Source: PALSA-911 sp963839645
Lineage (GTDB): Bacteria; Pseudomonadota; Alphaproteobacteria; Acetobacterales; Acetobacteraceae
Length of the DNA stretch: 64,000 bases
Assembly: GCA_963839645.1 (NCBI GenBank)
Contig: CAWIVZ010000002.1
Location: forward strand, 124,001-188,000
Direction of reading: 5' to 3'
Shown: positions 55,907 through 64,000 of the stretch, one piece after another
Numbering within the stretch: the stretch's first letter is position 1
Layout of the letters: every line of letters starts with the position of its first letter
Translations under genes and position numbers: made by a program
Notes under the pieces: model-generated
What the model saw: only the letters and a program-made list of their open reading frames with translations
Database searches by the model: none
What the model was told of the DNA's origin: nothing

Positions 55907-56413
55907 ATGTCGGACAAACCCGGAGCTCCCGCTGAGGATGCCGCGGCCAAGAAACTCGAGATCATCGAGAAATTCTTCAAGAACGAAAAAATCGAGAAGT
56001 TCGAATACAAGGAAAAGCCCGAGAAGTTCGAGCACAAGGAAAAGCCCGAGAAGATCGAACACAAGGAAAAGCCCGAGAAGTTCGAACACAAGGAAAAGCC
56101 CGAGAAGTTCGAGCACAAGGAAAAGCCTGAGAAGTTCGAGCACAAGGAAAAGCCCGAGAAGATCGAGCACAAGGAGAAGATCGAACACAAGGAGCTCGTG
56201 AAGATCGAGCAGGCCGAGAAGCCGCTCGGCAAGGAAAAGGACGGCAAGGAGATCGTCGAGGTCGGGCCGATCGACCCGAGCGATCCGATCCAGGTTCGCC
56301 TGGCCGCGCTGGAAAAAGGCATGGCCGAGCTTCAACACTTCATCACCACCGGTCAGCGCCCGGATCTCAGCCGCGGCGCATTGGCGTCCGAAGCGGACAC
56401 GAAGAAGCCCTGA
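55907..56413 (+). CDS. KEKPEKFEH-repeat protein (possible modified-peptide precursor)
   Basis: A 168-residue highly charged protein. The N-terminal 34 residues (MSDKPGAPAEDAAAKKLEII) are leader-like. Residues 35-88 are six tandem copies of a nine-residue unit K-E-K-P-E-K-(F/I)-E-H, followed by a shortened KEKIEH and an acidic/basic tail ending AALEKGMAELQHFITTG. No signal peptide. GGAGG lies five bases before ATG 55907; an ATG twelve bases upstream is possible. It has the look of a precursor with repeated cores or of a plain charged-helix spacer. Confidence 0.7.
   Translation: MSDKPGAPAEDAAAKKLEIIEKFFKNEKIEKFEYKEKPEKFEHKEKPEKIEHKEKPEKFEHKEKPEKFEHKEKPEKFEHKEKPEKIEHKEKIEHKELVKIEQAEKPLGKEKDGKEIVEVGPIDPSDPIQVRLAALEKGMAELQHFITTGQRPDLSRGALASEADTKKP
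56009..56170 (+). repeat. 27-bp tandem repeat inside the repeat-protein gene (6 copies)
   Basis: Six in-frame copies of a 27-base unit starting AAGGAAAAGCCCGAGAAG, differing mainly at the seventh codon (TTC or ATC) and by synonymous changes. No spacers separate the copies, so this is not a CRISPR array. Copy number is likely to vary between strains. Confidence 0.85.
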
Positions 56414-56429
56414 ACCGCCGGCCGCTCGC

Positions 56430-57164
56430 ATGATCCTCGTACTATGCGAGGAGACGGATGTCTCGGCGCTCTGGGCGGCGGACGCCCTGCGAATGCGGGG
56501 CCTCGCGCCGAGGGTGGTGACCGGCGCCGAGTTGGCCGGGGCCGAGACCTGGGATCACCGCGTCGGGACGGCGGGAGCCGACTGCGAGATACGTCTGGCG
56601 GACGGCTCCCGCCTGCGCGGCAGCGACACACGCGGCGTGCTCAATCGGCTGTCGTACCTGCCGGCCGCCTGGCTCCGCCGCTACGGCGGACCGGATCGTG
56701 ACTACGCCCTGCAGGAAATGCACGCGTTCTACCTGAGCTGGCTGCACGCCTTGCCCGGTCCCATGCTCAATCCCCCGACGCCGCAAGGGCTGGCCGGCAA
56801 TTGGCGCCATCCCTCCGCCTGGACCGCGCTGGCCGTTCAGGCCGGGCTGGCGGTGCGGGCCTATTGCCAGACCAGCAACGACGACCCTGCCTTGCCATGG
56901 CAGGCGACGCAGGCGACGGCACGCCTGGTCGTGGTCGGCGCGCACGTGGTGGGACCGGCCGCGCTGGTGGAACGCAACGAGGCGGCATGCCTGCGCCTGT
57001 CGCAGGCCGCCGGCGCCCCGCTGCTGGGGATTGATTTCACGCCTGATCCCGCCGAGGGCTGGCAGATGACCGGAGCCACGGTGATGCCGGAGCTTGCCGG
57101 AATTGGCGCCGCGATGCACCAGACGGCGCTGGCGGACGCGCTGGCTGGGGTGCTGGCGGCATGA
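56430..57164 (+). CDS. Unknown protein, ATP-grasp companion-like
   Basis: A 244-residue protein that starts MILVLCEETDVSALWAADAL and contains GVLNRLSYLPAAWLRRYGG and GPMLNPPTPQGLAGNWRHPS. These resemble the N-terminal (pre-ATP-grasp) domain of peptide-ligase ATP-grasps but no ATP-binding or metal-ligand segment is seen. The last four bases overlap the start of the next gene (ATGA), so it probably works with that ATP-grasp as a partner or substrate-binding subunit. No family assigned. Confidence 0.5.
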   Translation: MILVLCEETDVSALWAADALRMRGLAPRVVTGAELAGAETWDHRVGTAGADCEIRLADGSRLRGSDTRGVLNRLSYLPAAWLRRYGGPDRDYALQEMHAFYLSWLHALPGPMLNPPTPQGLAGNWRHPSAWTALAVQAGLAVRAYCQTSNDDPALPWQATQATARLVVVGAHVVGPAALVERNEAACLRLSQAAGAPLLGIDFTPDPAEGWQMTGATVMPELAGIGAAMHQTALADALAGVLAA

Positions 57165-58081
57165 TCCTGCTCGGCGGCATCCCCAGCGAACCCCCGCTGC
57201 GGCGCGTCGCTGAAGCACTGGACGCTCTGGGCGCCGAGTATCGCCTGTTCAATCAGCGCCGATGCGCCGATTGTGCGATCGCCCTGCTCATCGATACCAA
57301 TGGCGTCGGTGGAACGCTGAGGCTGCAGAACGAGACCCTGGACCTGCGCGATATCACCGCCGTCTATTTCCGGCTGATGGACGACCGGCTGCTGCCGGAA
57401 CTGGAGGCTGAGCCGGAAGGCTCCCCAGCGCGCCGCCATGCCCGCGCGGTGCACGACACGCTGTACCGCTGGATGGAAATCGCGCCGGGCCGCGTGGTTA
57501 ATCGTTGCGATCCGCAGGGCTCGAACGGCTCCAAGCCGTATCAGGCGCAATTGATCGCCAGCCATGGCTTGCGCGTGCCGGAAACGCTGATCAGCAATGA
57601 CCCGGCGGCGGTGCTGGCGTTTCGTGCCGCCCATGGCTCGATCATCTACAAATCCATGAGCGGCGTGCGATCCATCGTCAAAACGCTGGATGACGAGGAT
57701 GTCGCCCGGCTGGACAACATCCGCTGGTGCCCGGTGCAGTTCCAGCAACTGGTGCCCGGCGTGGATGTGCGGGTGCATGTGGTGGACCGGGACGTATTCC
57801 CGACAGAAATCGTCAGCGACGTGACCGACTACCGCTATGCCCGGCAATCCGGCGGCAGCGCGACCCTGCGGGCGATCGAGCTGGACGCCGACCTGGCGGC
57901 GCGTTGCGTCGCGCTGACCGCGGGGCTTGGGCTCAGCTTCGCCGGGATCGACCTGCGCCTGGGGCCGGACGGCACGGCGACATGCTTCGAGGTCAATCCG
58001 TCGCCGGCCTATTCCTATTACGAGGCGAATACCGGCCAGCCGATCGCGGCCAGCCTGGCGCGCTATCTCGCGGGCGGCTGA
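57161..58081 (+). CDS. ATP-grasp ligase (RimK/graspetide-ligase-like)
   Basis: A 306-residue ATP-grasp enzyme. N-terminal domain around IPSEPPLRRVAEALDALGAE; NRCDPQGSNGSKPYQAQLIA and IIYKSMSGVRSIVKTL in the ATP-grasp core; FQQLVPGVDVRVHVVDRDVF; and the C-terminal metal-ligand motif CFEVNPSPAYSYYE, with Glu and Asn binding Mg-ATP. The architecture fits RimK-like and omega-ester/amide peptide ligases. Its stop is only 13 bases from the convergent oxygenase gene. Substrate unknown, the neighbouring repeat protein being the obvious candidate. Confidence 0.78.
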   Translation: MILLGGIPSEPPLRRVAEALDALGAEYRLFNQRRCADCAIALLIDTNGVGGTLRLQNETLDLRDITAVYFRLMDDRLLPELEAEPEGSPARRHARAVHDTLYRWMEIAPGRVVNRCDPQGSNGSKPYQAQLIASHGLRVPETLISNDPAAVLAFRAAHGSIIYKSMSGVRSIVKTLDDEDVARLDNIRWCPVQFQQLVPGVDVRVHVVDRDVFPTEIVSDVTDYRYARQSGGSATLRAIELDADLAARCVALTAGLGLSFAGIDLRLGPDGTATCFEVNPSPAYSYYEANTGQPIAASLARYLAGG

Positions 58082-58094
58082 GGCTTCTGCCCGT

Positions 58095-59066
58095 CTAGCC
58101 GTTATAGAACGGCCGGCCGCGGTCGCGCAGCCAAAGCCGGATCAGATGGCGCTTGCGCTCGGGTTCCGGCCAGTCGCGAAACCCGGTCCGCATATGCCCA
58201 AGTGCCGTGTTGTTGATGATCTGGATCTGCCCTGGCTCGAAGATGAAATCATGGCGCAGCCTGGTGTCGTTCAGGATCGCCTCGAACGCATCCAGTGCCT
58301 CCCGTCCTTGCGGGTCCATTTCCTGCCCGGCCAGCTTGTAGCCGTTCACCACCTGAAACCGCGACAGCCGGCCGATCAGCCGTTCGCCGTGCAGCTCGAA
58401 CATCGGATGCGCCAGCACCTTGTCATCGTCGGGCGCGTGCTCGCGCTGGCGGTCGAACAGAAAGTCCTCGTGCAGCCGCGCCAGCAGGTCCGGGTGGCGC
58501 CGGCGCATTTCCTCGTGCGCGGCGTACAGGCTGACCACGCCATTCACGCCGCCCTCCATCGCCGTCTGCAGGCAGAACAGCGCGACGTAGTCGGGCGGGC
58601 AGAGATTGTAGCTGTTGTCGCAATGGAAGTTCTGCTGCGCGTTGGTCACGTCCGGCCGCACCCCGTTGCCGGGCGGGCGGCCTTTGTCCGTCACGTCGTA
58701 GACCATCGTGCCGTCCCATTTCTGTGCGACCGGGCGCGCGACCATGCAGCACAGCAGCCAGTAGACCTGGATGGCGGTCTCCCGGCCGAGCCGCTCCATC
58801 GGCATGCGGTCCAGGATCACGAAGCCGGGACCGCTGGCCAGCAGGCCCGAGGCCTGCCACATCAGCGCGCGGCAGTTCGGCAGGTCGAACGGCTCGGGGC
58901 GAAGGGCAAGGATCGGCAGCGGATTGCGGCGGAGTTCCTCGCCCAGCGCCAGGATTTCGGCCATGGACCGGTCACCGATGTGCAGCACCCCGGCATTCGC
59001 CGGCAGATCGGCGGCTGTCCACGCCAGCGGGCTCGCGTTCAATGGGGCTATATGGGTATTGGGCAT
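58095..59066 (-). CDS. TauD/TfdA-family Fe(II)/2-oxoglutarate-type dioxygenase
   Basis: A 323-residue oxygenase. The iron ligands appear as H-x-D in NFHCDNSYNLCPPDY and the distal His in NNTALGHMRTGFRDW; the Arg that binds the 2-oxoglutarate carboxylate is probably in ERKRHLIRLWLRD. It should hydroxylate or desaturate a substrate. Convergent to the ATP-grasp gene and so possibly part of the same locus. The native substrate could be the product of the ligase or an unrelated small acid. Confidence 0.8.
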   Translation of the reverse strand: MPNTHIAPLNASPLAWTAADLPANAGVLHIGDRSMAEILALGEELRRNPLPILALRPEPFDLPNCRALMWQASGLLASGPGFVILDRMPMERLGRETAIQVYWLLCCMVARPVAQKWDGTMVYDVTDKGRPPGNGVRPDVTNAQQNFHCDNSYNLCPPDYVALFCLQTAMEGGVNGVVSLYAAHEEMRRRHPDLLARLHEDFLFDRQREHAPDDDKVLAHPMFELHGERLIGRLSRFQVVNGYKLAGQEMDPQGREALDAFEAILNDTRLRHDFIFEPGQIQIINNTALGHMRTGFRDWPEPERKRHLIRLWLRDRGRPFYNG

Positions 59067-59157
59067 GTCGGTGGGATCCTGTGCAGGTATGGCCGGCAGA
59101 ATAGAGCAAGACCGGTTCGACTTACTCCTGTCGAACCGCTAAGGCTGCGCGCCCGCC

Positions 59158-59568
59158 CTAAACCGACGGGTCCGCCGCCATAAGTTCCAGCAGATTGCCG
59201 TCGGGGTCGCGGAAATAGATCGAATGGCTGGGCACCCCATCGGCATTTCGCCGCGGCGCCGGTCCCTCGATGATCTCAATGCCGTGTTCAGCCAGCCGCG
59301 CCACCGCGCTGTCGATGCCACCTTCCCAGCGCAGGCATAGATCGGCGCCGCCGATGGTCGGATGCCTGGCGACCAGTTCCAGGCCGTTCCCGGCCTGATG
59401 AAGGCTCAGCAGCGCCCCACCCAGGGCGATCTGGCGAACCAGGGCTTTGCCGTCCGGAGCATACTCGAAATGGGTTCGTGCGCCGAACAGGCGGTCGAAG
59501 AAGGCGCACGTCGCCTCCAGGTCGCGCACGGCGAAGGCGATATGGTCGATCCCGAGTATACGCGGCAT
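59158..59568 (-). CDS. VOC-superfamily (glyoxalase/dioxygenase-fold) protein
   Basis: A 136-residue two-module VOC protein: ILGIDHIAFAVRDLEATCAFF at the start, GGADLCLRWEGGIDSAVARL in the middle and SIYFRDPDGNLLELMA at the end, giving the usual His and Glu metal ligands. Activity could be glyoxalase, epimerase or antibiotic-resistance related. GGAG six bases before ATG 59568 favours MPRILGIDHI over the start 30 bases earlier. Confidence 0.8.
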   Translation of the reverse strand: MPRILGIDHIAFAVRDLEATCAFFDRLFGARTHFEYAPDGKALVRQIALGGALLSLHQAGNGLELVARHPTIGGADLCLRWEGGIDSAVARLAEHGIEIIEGPAPRRNADGVPSHSIYFRDPDGNLLELMAADPSV

Positions 59569-59651
59569 TTGCGGCTCCAACGGATGCATCCGGAACAAGG
59601 ATCGGAACCATAGAACACGATCGCCTGAGACGGCAGTTTACGTCGCCTGCC

Positions 59652-61727
59652 TTAGCCTGAAACCACCGTCTGCATCGCCGCCCGCGTCTCGAACAGCCGC
59701 AGCAGCACACGCACCGCCTTGCCGCGTTCGCCGGTCAGGCTCGGGTCCTTCTCCAGCAGTAATTGCGCATCCCGGTGCGCCATGTGCAGCAAATCCTCGT
59801 GTTCCACCGGATCGGCCAGCCGGAACCCCGGCAAGCCCGCCTGGCGCGTTCCCAGCGCGTCGCCGCCGCCGCGCAGGCGGAAATCGGCGTCGGCGATCAC
59901 GAAGCCGTCCTCGGTGTCGCGCAGCATCACCAGCCGCTTGCGCGCGGTCTCGTTCAGCCCGTCGTCATGCAGCAGCAGACAGAAGCTGGCCTCCGTGCCC
60001 CGGCCAACCCGCCCGCGCAACTGGTGCAGCTGCGCCAGGCCGAACCGCTCGGCATGGTCGATCACCATCACGCTGGCCTCCGGCACGTCCACGCCCACCT
60101 CCACCACGGTTGTCGCGACCAGCAGGCGGATTTTTCCCGATGCGAAATCCGCCAGCGCCGCGTCCCGCAGCGCCGCGTCCTGCTGCCCATGCGCCAGCCC
60201 GACCACCGCGCCGAACCGGGAATGCAGCTCGGCGAACCGGGCCTCGGCGGCGGCGATGTCCAGCAGTTCGTTCTCGTTCACCATCGGACACACCCAGTAG
60301 ATCCGCCCGCCGGCCTCCAGCTTGCGGGCCAGCGCGTCCAGCACGTCCGGCATCGTCGCCAGCGAGTGCAGCGTGGTGCGGATCGGCTGGCGTCCCGCCG
60401 GCTTTTCGGTCAGGCGGCTGATATCCATCTCACCCCAGTTGGTCAGCAGCAGGGTGCGGGGAATGGGCGTCGCGGTCATCACCAGCACATCGGTGCTCTC
60501 CCCCTTCGCTCCCAGCGACAGCCGCTGATCGACGCCGAAGCGGTGCTGCTCGTCGATCACCGCCAGGGCAAGATCGTGGTAGGCGACCGCGTCCTGGAAC
60601 AGCGCATGCGTGCCCACCACGATCGGAATCGACCCGTCCGCCAGCCCGCGCAGCAGTTTTGCCCGTTCGCGCCCCTTCACCGACCCGGTGAGCATCGCCA
60701 CCGGCACCGGGCAAATCCGCGACAGCACGCGATGGTGCTGCTTCACCAACACCTCGGTCGGCGCCATCAAGGCCGCCTGCGCCCCGGCCTCCACCGCCCG
60801 CAGCATCGCCATCACGGCCACCAGCGTCTTGCCGGACCCGACATCGCCTTGCAGCAGCCGCAGCATCCGCCGTGGCGAGGCAAGATCCTCGTCGATTTCG
60901 CCAATGGCCCGGCGCTGGGAGACCGTGGGCGCGTGGCCAAATCGGGAAAACGCCGCGGCGCGCAGGCTGCCATCGCCCACCAGCGGCCGCCCGGCCCGCT
61001 TGCGCGCCCGGCCGCGGATCAGCCGCAGCGCGATCTGCCCGGCCAGAAGTTCGTCATAGGCCAGCCGGTTGCGCATGCGCGGGTCGGGCAGGGCGGTCGG
61101 CGCCTGCACCGCGCGCAGCGCCTCGTTGAACCCCGGCCATTTCTCCCGCCGCAGCAGCGCCGCGTCGTGCCATTCCGGAAATTCGGGCACCAGTGCCAGC
61201 GCGCGGCCCATCGCCATCGCCACCTGCCGCGGCCACAGCCCGGCGGTCAGCGGCCAAACCGGCTCGATGGAAGGCAGCCGCTCCGGCCGGTCGGCCGGCA
61301 CCATGTGGTCGGGGTGCGGGATGGTCAGCCGGTCGCCGTACCGTTCGATCTTGCCGGAAACCAGCAGCTTGGTGCCAGGCGGCGTCTGCGCCTGGCGGGT
61401 GAATTTGAAGAACACCAGCTCGGCGAAGCCGGTGCCGTCGGTCACCACCACCTTCCAGGGCTGACGGCTGTTGGCCGGCGGCTCGTGGCGCACCACCTCC
61501 ACCGCCAGCGTCGCCACCTGACCCGCGTGCGCCTGGGCCTGCGCCTGGGCGATCGTCGGCCGCTCGCGGCGGTCCAGATACGATTCCGGCAAATGGAACA
61601 GCAGATCGATCACCCGATCCCCACCCACCGCGCGCGCCAACAGCGGCGCCAGCGCCGGTCCTATGCCGGGGAGCCGGGTCAGGGGCGCGAAAAGCGGTTG
61701 CAGGGAGGTATCTTGCACAGCTGACAT
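59652..61727 (-). CDS. recG: ATP-dependent DNA helicase RecG
   Basis: A 691-residue branch-migration helicase that remodels stalled forks and Holliday junctions. N-terminal wedge/OB domain (LPGIGPALAPLLAR near residue 19), then SF2 motifs: Walker A GDVGSGKT near residue 293, DEQHRFG (motif II) near 400, TATPIPRTL (motif III) and QLRGRVGRG (motif VI). The C-terminal TRG region follows motif VI. Divergent from sdhE. Confidence 0.95.
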   Translation of the reverse strand: MSAVQDTSLQPLFAPLTRLPGIGPALAPLLARAVGGDRVIDLLFHLPESYLDRRERPTIAQAQAQAHAGQVATLAVEVVRHEPPANSRQPWKVVVTDGTGFAELVFFKFTRQAQTPPGTKLLVSGKIERYGDRLTIPHPDHMVPADRPERLPSIEPVWPLTAGLWPRQVAMAMGRALALVPEFPEWHDAALLRREKWPGFNEALRAVQAPTALPDPRMRNRLAYDELLAGQIALRLIRGRARKRAGRPLVGDGSLRAAAFSRFGHAPTVSQRRAIGEIDEDLASPRRMLRLLQGDVGSGKTLVAVMAMLRAVEAGAQAALMAPTEVLVKQHHRVLSRICPVPVAMLTGSVKGRERAKLLRGLADGSIPIVVGTHALFQDAVAYHDLALAVIDEQHRFGVDQRLSLGAKGESTDVLVMTATPIPRTLLLTNWGEMDISRLTEKPAGRQPIRTTLHSLATMPDVLDALARKLEAGGRIYWVCPMVNENELLDIAAAEARFAELHSRFGAVVGLAHGQQDAALRDAALADFASGKIRLLVATTVVEVGVDVPEASVMVIDHAERFGLAQLHQLRGRVGRGTEASFCLLLHDDGLNETARKRLVMLRDTEDGFVIADADFRLRGGGDALGTRQAGLPGFRLADPVEHEDLLHMAHRDAQLLLEKDPSLTGERGKAVRVLLRLFETRAAMQTVVSG

Positions 61728-61746
61728 AATTTGAGGCTGCCTCTAT

Positions 61747-62057
61747 ATGACAGCATTCATGACAGAACCAGCGCACCCGGATTCGTTCGTCCCCGATCAG
61801 CCGCAACCGGAACTGACCAACCGCCGGCGAAGGCTGGTTTTCCGCGCCAATCACCGCGGCACGCATGAGACCGACCTGCTGGTCGGTGGCTTCATCACCC
61901 CGCGCATTTCCGCTTTTTCGGAGACGGAACTGGACGAAATCGAGGAACTGCTCGAATTACCGGACGTGGATCTGGCCGAGTGGCTGACCGGCCGCCAGCC
62001 GATCCCGGCGGAAATGGACAGCCCGATGCTGCGCCGCATGCGGGAAGCCGCCGGAAA

Positions 62058-62061
<4 letters not shown>
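61747..62061 (+). CDS. sdhE: Succinate dehydrogenase assembly factor SdhE
   Basis: A 104-residue SdhE/YgfY-family protein that helps attach FAD covalently to SdhA. The family motif RGxxE is in ANHRGTHETDLLVGGF, and LPDVDLAEWLTGRQP is the distal landmark. The N-terminus is a Pro-rich extension, so ATG 61759 is an alternative start. Its stop overlaps the mfd start (ATGA), a common arrangement in alphaproteobacteria. Confidence 0.9.

Positions 62062-64000
<1,939 letters not shown>

Noticed and set aside
56009..56170. Regular repeats that might be read as a CRISPR array
   Set aside because: The copies are contiguous, in frame and without spacers; they encode a protein repeat. No cas genes are present.

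Overview
The window is GC-rich (except two AT-rich patches) and reads as the chromosome of an alphaproteobacterium, most likely an acetic-acid-bacteria relative (Acetobacteraceae/Rhodospirillales). The pointers are gyrA-coaD-cyclophilin synteny, GyrA with Ala at the E. coli Ser83 position, a four-gene gliding-type ABC cassette, a PEP-CTERM protein, and the family-level look of the housekeeping genes (recG, sdhE, mfd). The assignment is inference from gene content; no 16S gene is present. The window ends inside mfd.

Layout. 0-6.3 kb: PAP2 phosphatase, DODA-type dioxygenase, a multiply frameshifted alpha/beta-hydrolase gene, a YceI/cytochrome b561 pair and an aminotransferase. 6.4-11.2 kb: gyrA, coaD, two tandem cyclophilins (one exported, one cytosolic) and tRNA-Lys(UUU). 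11.3-20.7 kb: a TrpD2-like protein, a GNAT enzyme, phenylacetate genes paaG-paaI-paaK, an FAD monooxygenase, M20 peptidase, thioesterase, HD protein and alcohol dehydrogenase. 20.7-23.3 kb: a hypothetical gene, then an AT-rich stretch with a PEP-CTERM putative metalloprotease. 23.4-27.7 kb: paaE and paaABCD, encoding the phenylacetyl-CoA epoxidase, with one opposite-strand ORF wedged between paaD and paaE. 27.8-31.3 kb: acyl-CoA dehydrogenase, SDR, zwf. 31.3-33.9 kb: an AT-rich, gene-poor patch with a broken PEP-CTERM gene, a broken possible HEPN-like gene and several palindromes. 33.9-45 kb: FMO-cupin-SDR operon, enolase-superfamily enzyme, CorA, HpcH/HpaI aldolase, CinA-like protein, diheme cytochrome, MetE-like protein. 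45-53.4 kb: D-amino-acid transaminase, D-cysteine desulfhydrase, MsrP, Nudix and the GldA/GldF/GldG/DUF4340 cassette. 53.6-59.6 kb: class II aldolase, then the most unusual locus: two ATP-grasp-type proteins, a KEKPEKFEH-repeat protein, an ATP-grasp companion and a TauD-type oxygenase. 59.6-64 kb: recG, sdhE, mfd.

The phenylacetate genes form nearly a complete upper pathway in two blocks: PaaK activates phenylacetate, PaaABCDE epoxidises the ring, PaaG isomerises the epoxide and PaaI rescues CoA. PaaZ, PaaF, PaaH and PaaJ are not in the window.

Many otherwise well-conserved genes (zwf, a cinA-like gene, an acyl-CoA dehydrogenase and others) carry single-base frameshifts. Of 15 that can be placed, 14 restore the frame if one base is removed and one if a base is added. 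This bias looks more like residual long-read assembly error than biological decay, so I describe the intended proteins. The candidate for an undescribed system is the repeat-protein/ATP-grasp/oxygenase locus at 54.5-59.1 kb, which has the composition of a peptide-modifying (graspetide-like) cluster. That function is inference only.
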